Source: Hyperoplus lanceolatus | Taxonomy: Eukaryota > Chordata > Actinopteri > Uranoscopiformes > Ammodytidae | Assembly: GCA_026929865.2 (NCBI GenBank) | Contig: CM049402.1 | Span: forward strand, 25,985,001 to 26,049,000 | Reading direction: 5' to 3' | DNA length: 64,000 nt | Shown here: one piece after another, positions 57,712 through 64,000 of the stretch | How the letters are laid out: every line of letters starts with the position of its first letter | How positions within the stretch are numbered: position 1 is the stretch's first letter | Program-made: the position numbers and the translations under genes | The notes under the pieces: generated by a model | Database searches by the model: none | Told to the model about the DNA's origin: nothing | The model's input: the letters and a program-made list of their open reading frames with translations, nothing else

Positions 57712-60665
57712 ATAGTGTTACATTTACCTTCATGTCGTCAACCCAAAAATGAAGGTATAACAATCAGTAAAAGTATGCTTATGCTTTAGTGTCAGCAGGA
57801 TATGCGTGTATGCATGTTGTTGTCTTTTAACTTAATGTGTGTTTTTTTACAGCATGACAGTGTGATCCTGATCAACAATGAGAGTGGGACAGAGCTGTAG
57901 GGTGTGGGGAGGGGGGAGGGGTGCTTTTCACCACTGTGTCCATCTATCCTTCTCTCTCCTGGGGGAAAAGTCACACTGCTTTGGCCTTAAATATTCCACT
58001 TTCTCTCATTTCTATTCCCCCTTCCTGTGACCTTTTTCCAGATAGCTCTCTCTCGTTTTCATTCCCTATCTAGCTGACCTCTTCCAGACAAGCCAGCCAA
58101 TTATTTCCACTTTACACCCATAAAGAGCAACGGGGTGCTGCAGCGGTCACACAATGGCACAGAGGACATGGTGCAGAGCCTCCACTCAGAGTGCACGTGT
58201 GTGTTTGCTGCATACACTACATGAATACAAGAATCTGTGTCCTATCATCTGCCCTAGCGACTGCAGCTGTTTCAAGGAAAATGGCTAATGTCCGCAAGGC
58301 ATCACACCAACATATCCAATCTACACTGCAGACTCTCAACTGTCACTTCACTAGTTGAACCAAATGACAGTGAAAAATTAAAGTAAAGTGAATTTATCTG
58401 GCATACATTGTAAACAGACTGCAGTTACACTGGGAAAGTATTTGTTTTATGTAGCTCTGGATTGACAATGTATTCAGTGTGTAATTACAACAGTAATGCA
58501 TAAATGGTAACACTTTTTGTAATTGAGCAATAAGGGAAACCTGAAAAGTAGAGCATTACAGTAGTCAATTTTACAGGTAAAAATGGCATGCATTTATGTC
58601 TCCTTTATGTCTGAGCTTCAGGTCCAATAATTAAGACCCCAGTATCGTCCTACATGGTTGAGAAGTAGATTGTCCTATGTCATCCATTACTTAATATCTA
58701 AAATGCAGTTAAAAAGGGCAACAATTGACTCTGAGTCATCACTAGACACAGCAATGTACCACTGCTTGTTGTTAGCATAACTATGGAAATGTATGCCAGG
58801 CTTCCTGATGACGTTTCCAAGTGGCAAAGCATGTGTATATTAAAACGAGTTGGGTCTCAAATCCAACCTTAAGGAACATCACAATCCATTTGATTTAGGC
58901 TATTTAAGCTTTTGATGAGCAGTTAGTAGGGTCGGCCAACCTGCTTGTGAAGTCGATCTTAAATAATTGAGTGATCTACTGTATCAAAGGCAGTGGTAAG
59001 ATGCATATGGCCCTCTCACTCAATTATGTGTTGATTAGTTACTTTTACATATAAATTATACTGCATGGGAGGTTAAATGGTGAGAGCTATGCCATATGTT
59101 CTGGATGATTTCAACTAAACACACTTAACGCTAAATTGCCAAGGGACATGTGTTATAATGTGGTGTGTATTGTTTAATATATTTTGCATTATTCCTGTTA
59201 AAGTTCAGAATACTCACTCGGGAAACAGGGAAAAGTGACATAACAAAGTCCTTGGAAAACCTCTTCCCAAAGGTAGCCGAGCGACCAGGAACACGTTCCA
59301 ATGCTTGGTCCTACAACAACTCCTCCGGAGCAGCACGTGGCAAGGTCCAACCGTGTCCGTGGCCTCTCCTGTTTAAAAGCTGATGATGCTAACCGTTAGC
59401 AACAGTCCCGTCCTTGTGGTCTTTAGCTTGTGTCAGCCCCGTAGCGAAAAACCTTAGCCTACTTTCAAAACACGCACGGTTACACTTTTAACAAAATTGA
59501 CAAACTGTCACGCAAACCCCTGGTTGATAGTTGTTAATAGTAGGCTATGACTGTATTTTAAATTAACTGAAAGTCCCCCCCCCCACCACATAACCTCTTG
59601 TGTCTTCAGCTTCTTGCCTCTGCTCTTTTCATCTAATTCCCATACTTTTGTTTTGCCCCTCCCACTGATAATCCGACAGGTTAATCCCCAACTATAGATA
59701 AAATGATTGACTCCTTCCCAAACAAATCAGAACCCCTATATAGACAACTGAGAGGTTCAAGGTATTGTCATAACATAGGACATTGTGCTATTTAACATAC
59801 ACTTCCCCACATTAAGCATATCATTGTCAACAGCCACGGCACTGGAGCAGATATTACTTTCACTTTTGTCAAATTTGATTAAGGAAGCTATCGATAGTCA
59901 GAGAATAATCGGATTTCCATGTAGGCTAAACACAATCAGCACACAGCATTAGGTTGTCCGTGCACAACGTTTTCACATGTTTTCAGAAATAGTCGGGGTA
60001 GTTTGGGCGAGGAGTGGCCACAGGTGTGTGTGTGTGTCAGTGTGTGTCTGCAGCATACACTCTCTCTGTTATATTGATAGCCTACGTTATGATCACAGCC
60101 TACTTAATGTTGTCCCACGCAAGTGCAGAATGTACGGCGAGTCGGTAGTCGGCTCGGTGTGTTCTTTGCACTTATTTGACTGCTTAGGGGAGACTGGAGC
60201 CGTCTGAATCGCCCGACTCCATTTTCTGGGGACGGTCGGTAGTCGGCCCAGTGTGTCTTCACCTAAAGACAGAGTTAACACATTACCATGGCTGTGTCTG
60301 TGCTCTGATTGCATTTTAGGATGTTGTTGTTTTTTTATGTTTTTATTTTCGACTTGTATCATTCACACACTGCTAGCTCACTATTTAAGAGGGATGTAAT
60401 GTGCTTAAGGGCTCTGTTTACAAATCATAAGAAACAATGGTGTGCCAACTGCCTAATAAAATGACTTTGACTTTGTCTTCAAATGTAATCCTGCTCACTG
60501 CTAGTTTCTGACCAGAATTGTAATGTTGTTATCATAATTTGTATGCTTTGATCTGATGCGCTTCCTAAGTTTTTGTTTCCATGTGTCCTTTGGTGAAGTG
60601 GTTTTCTGGAGATGTTATCTGAATCAAAGGGATTATAATCGAGGCTTCCAACTCATATTTAAAAC
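57712..60665. other. Unassigned stretch (3 kb)
   Basis: No exon series or paired element ends recognised. Two similar GTCGGTAGTCGGC segments lie at 60141 and 60237, about 95 bases apart. Open frames here show no domains. Confidence 0.4.
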
Positions 60666-60675
60666 ACATATATAT

Positions 60676-60795
60676 AGGGGAGAACGGTGGAATCTGAGGC
60701 ATCGGGTAATGTGAGCCACCCCCTGTATCTAGGCAACGGAACACATTTTTGGTCATGTGAGATATATGTTTTCAAGCCCCTCTCATTTCCCCATG
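60676..60795. repeat. Possible dispersed repeat piece
   Basis: GGGGAGAACGGTGGAATCTG followed by GGGTAATGTGAGCCACCCC resembles a dispersed fish repeat end; no partner copy is in the window. Confidence 0.3.
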
Positions 60796-60899
60796 GCCCT
60801 GAAAGAGAGGACCTCATGGTGCTGTGGTAAGCATGTTTTTTCACCAAAATAGGTATTTTGCATGTAAAAGTAAAAATATATATATATATATAATTATAC

Positions 60900-62385
60900 A
60901 AATATTGTGCCCAATACTTTGCTCACAGATCCTTCCACTGTTAAAACCTATAATATAAATACAATAAAATACATTAAAACAATTGCGTTAATTAAACCAC
61001 ATACAAATATTAATAAAACTCCCTTTTTCTTTACTTTTCATACACCTTTTTAAAATGTTGCCTTTTCAGGGCGTGGAACAAGTTAGTTTTTCAATTCAAG
61101 ATCATTTAGTTGTATTTGTACTGCTCTTGTTCTCTTGTATCCAAGCTGCTATGTTGAAGAGCATTTTGGAACATGGTGGTCTCGTTAGCTATTACTCTCA
61201 TGCAGTTCAAAGAAAAACAATCACAGGTGCAGACTTTGACCGAGTACAATAAAAGACACTACTTTCATCTTTTTCTTTTCACATGTCTCGCTCTCTACTG
61301 GGGGATCAAAGAATGAAACAGACTAAAGGAAGAATGGTAAGCAGGCAGTTAAGGTGAAGTGATGGATCAGAGAGAGCAGGCTGTGGGGTGTTGATGTCCA
61401 GATGGCCTCAGAAACACGCAGCATATGTCACACGCCAACCGGCCCATAGCTGCATCTGCTGGGCCCTGCAGAGGCTGGACATGATGCTGCCAAAGTCAGT
61501 GGTGGCACACAGGCCTGGACATGGCTTTATCATGTCCGTTTTTGATCAAAGGTAAGAGAGGTAGGGGAGGATGACCTGGCAGAGAGAGAGAGAGAGAGAG
61601 CTCAGAGCACAGCACATGTTGTTTAATGATCCTCTGGAAGCAGAACAAAAAAGGACATATGGATGCATCTATAACCTGATCTGGTTTAACATCCGCTCAT
61701 TTTCAAGACACAGATGAAGAACAAGTAGAAGAAGCTGAGAATGTGTGGTTGGTTAAAGCTAAACACTGGAACAAAGTAGATTAATGGTGCATAAGTGTTT
61801 GTGCAATTGGCTCCCCTTAGTCTGATGGTGTACAAAATAAACATAGATCAGATGAAAGAGCTGAACAATTATACAGGAAATGTGCAAGTTATAAAATGAT
61901 GTATTCTGGAAAGGTGTGTGGTAGTGTAACAAATGATACAGCAAAAGAAAAACCTGCATGCTTATCTGCTGATCATGCTGATCTTTTGAGAACAACTAGA
62001 GCTTCTACATTTTAAATAACACTTGGATCACGTGTCTGATTTATTTATTCTAAGGGATCCTTAGGAGAAATAAAGAGACGTCAAAGAGATTAATTAGGAG
62101 ACTTTTCCAACACAAATTAAGTGGAATTGAGAAAATTATTTTGAAATGTTTGAGAAGTAGGGTACAGAGGATATCTCCTCATCAAATGCTCCTGTTCTCA
62201 TTCTTGTCTTGGTGATAGTACAGAAGAATGTGAGATCAGTCTGAGTCCTGAGAAGTATGATCCCAATAATTAGAATTATGTATGATGAAATGAAGAAAGA
62301 AAAAATAAAAAGGCCCTACTTTTCCAATTCGTAATACGCCTATAACTGTTTCTTTATTTAAAAGCAAACCAGCAATGTAGTTTAG
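60900..62385. other. Unassigned stretch
   Basis: No gene recognised. An AG tract lies at 61582-61601. Confidence 0.4.
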
Positions 62386-62389
62386 CTAA

Positions 62390-62632
62390 GGTTTTTTGTT
62401 CACACTTTTTCAAGTATTTTTAAAGACGCTCAACTCATTCATAATTTCAACAAAGAACTTCAACATTCAAACTCAAAATAGTCTACATTTGTCATACATT
62501 GTGGGTATAATTCAACTACAGTATTACACCCTTGTCATACTATTTGGAGCTTTTCTAATCTTCATACTATTTCTGCAGATTTTCAGTATGCAGTCATACG
62601 TAATTTCTGCAGGAAATGCATATTCTAGTTAA
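62390..62632. repeat. AT-rich repeat related to 29.5-31.2 kb
   Basis: It shares the ending TTTCTGCAGGAAATGCATATTCTAGTT-type sequence and CTTCATACT/TTCAAACT segments with the block at 29521-31190. Confidence 0.4.
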
Positions 62633-62639
62633 TTAAGAT

Positions 62640-64000
62640 CCCAAAGGTACCCTAGGTATTTGTAAGTTAAATTGCAGTGCATTGAGCCCCAGTACTAATC
62701 TAAAATGTAAAACCTTTTGTTTCCAACAAATGGCACACTGTTATACTGTATGTATAGCCAGATTTGCAGAAAAAAGTAGTATCAGCTTTAAGATAAAAGG
62801 GACAAAAGGAAAATATTGTTCTGAGAATAGATGAGAAGACCTGTTATGCTCCACTCTGATTAAATATGCACTCATTAAAGCACTTCACAGAGTTTAGTAA
62901 AATCCTTGGAAAGAGCAAAAATACATTATGAAAACTTGCACAAAGTACATGTCAGTGGCAGAGTTTTGATCTCATTGCCCCTGCTAACCTGGCGGTCATT
63001 CAATTCAGCGACCCCCAAACGTGATGCAATCAGCTATATGCAAAATATGCAATTAAATAACAAACAAACCTGCTTTTGAATAGAAAATAGGACTAAAGAG
63101 GCAAGAACCGGCTTTTCCTCCATCTGTCTCTGTCTTTTATCACCTCACCTTCTGTGTCTGTGTGTGTGTGTTTGTGAGGCCAAAAGCGCTCATTTGCATT
63201 AGAAAACTGAATATGTATGTGTAACACAGAGCATTATATTGTAATTTATGTATTTGGTTATCAAAGCCTGTATGTAGATTGTTTTGTATTATTTTATGTT
63301 ATTCTATCATAGTTTATCTTATCGTGGTTTATGTGTGGGTAGCGTGAAGGGCAACTTATTCAAATACATTAACCTTGATTGGTCCTTGGTTTGCTGCCAG
63401 TGTCATCTTACGCTGGTTGTTTCTCGTTTCTGCACCTAAAAAAAAAAATATTTTTAGTCCAACATTTCTCATCCAGAGTCGTCATTTGGATTTGGAGCTT
63501 GCTGTTAGCAGGGAGTCCTCACTGGGCTGTCAGCAGCAGCCATATGGTTCCTTCGCCAACTATTGTGTTCCAGATTGTTTTATAGAAGGACAAAAAAAGT
63601 TTCATACAAAATTAAACATTTCAGTTGCTTTTATTACTACATGGTGTCCCAGCTGTCAGGTAACCCACTCTAACTGTAAACTATGACATATTGGAATGGA
63701 TTGAGCCTCCCATTGTTAGAATAATTCCACTTAATTGTAACATGCAAAATGCTGCAATTGGAGTCGAGTTACTACTCTATGATCTAGGAGTAGGTTCCAA
63801 AATGCTGACTTTGCCTTGCTTTTAATTTCAAGACGTCCCTCAAGTTGGGCAGTAGATGACAGTATTCTGTATTTTGTGTGATTTGGACAGATAGTGAGTT
63901 GTGGTCTATGGTGGAATTGATGCTGTGAGCCGTCTAATTGTCTACCTTTGTGCTGCCACGAACCACTGTGCATTAACAGTTATGGACGGCTTCCTGCAGG
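62640..64000. other. Unassigned stretch to window end
   Basis: No exon series, element ends or RNA gene recognised. The frame 63375-63686 has no motif. Confidence 0.4.

Noticed and set aside
57305..57763. Several open frames of 60-150 codons, Tyr-Ile rich
   Set aside because: Translations of a TA microsatellite.

Overview
The window looks like a piece of a teleost fish nuclear genome. Evidence: introns with GT/AG boundaries, long CA/GT/TA microsatellites, a tRNA-derived SINE with the V-SINE type central motif, a fish-type Tc1 element, an RTE-type LINE, several hAT and TTAA-target (piggyBac-like) families, and the 5'-most piece of a DUF6589-type gene, a family multiplied in fishes. I see no intact host protein-coding gene, no genuine tRNA or rRNA gene, and no CRISPR, phage or plasmid feature. 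Coding signal is confined to one decaying multi-exon gene and to transposon remnants. Names were assigned by reading motifs, without database searches.

Layout. 0-3.25 kb: minus-strand DUF6589-type gene with seven readable exons, good splice sites and conserved phases, but two frameshifts and three in-frame TGA codons. 3.4-5.75 kb: hAT fragment, then a foldback element split by a piggyBac-type MITE. 6.0-8.2 kb: LINE whose reverse transcriptase frame is split by a 924-bp TTAA element; removing it rejoins the frame exactly. 9.96-11.16 kb: 1.2-kb near-perfect palindrome with TTAA ends. 13.9-16.1 kb: a MITE with 9-bp target duplications and another TIR element. 21.4-22.7 kb: internally deleted Tc1. 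23.2-24.3 kb: hAT element with BED finger and 8-bp duplications, carrying a second copy of the 9-bp MITE. 26.5-28.7 kb: decayed SCAN-like gag piece and several repeats. 32.2-37.1 kb: 4.1-kb piggyBac with decayed intron-bearing transposase and about four 385-bp tandem repeats, itself inside an older TIR element. 37.9-38.9 kb: a second BED-finger hAT carrying a SINE. 41.5-43.4 kb: probable solo LTR. 47.9-50.4 kb: RTE LINE with internal deletion and 13-bp target duplication. 51.15-53.35 kb: hAT inside hAT. 53.9-57.7 kb: L2-like tail, second TTAA element copy, inverted hAT piece and a last LINE fragment. The remaining stretches (notably 16.1-21.4, 24.3-26.5, 43.4-47.9 and 57.7-64 kb) show no convincing gene.

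How the parts relate. The window is a record of nested transposition rather than an operon or pathway. Insertion order can be read from nesting: piggyBac into the AGGGCCTATCC element, TTAA element into LINE, piggyBac MITE into foldback, 9-bp MITE into hAT, hAT into hAT, SINE into hAT. The best candidates for something not yet described are the 9-bp-TSD TAGCCTGG family, the TTAA palindrome with a third internal end, the 385-bp array abutting the piggyBac right end, and an internal module shared between two otherwise different hAT families.
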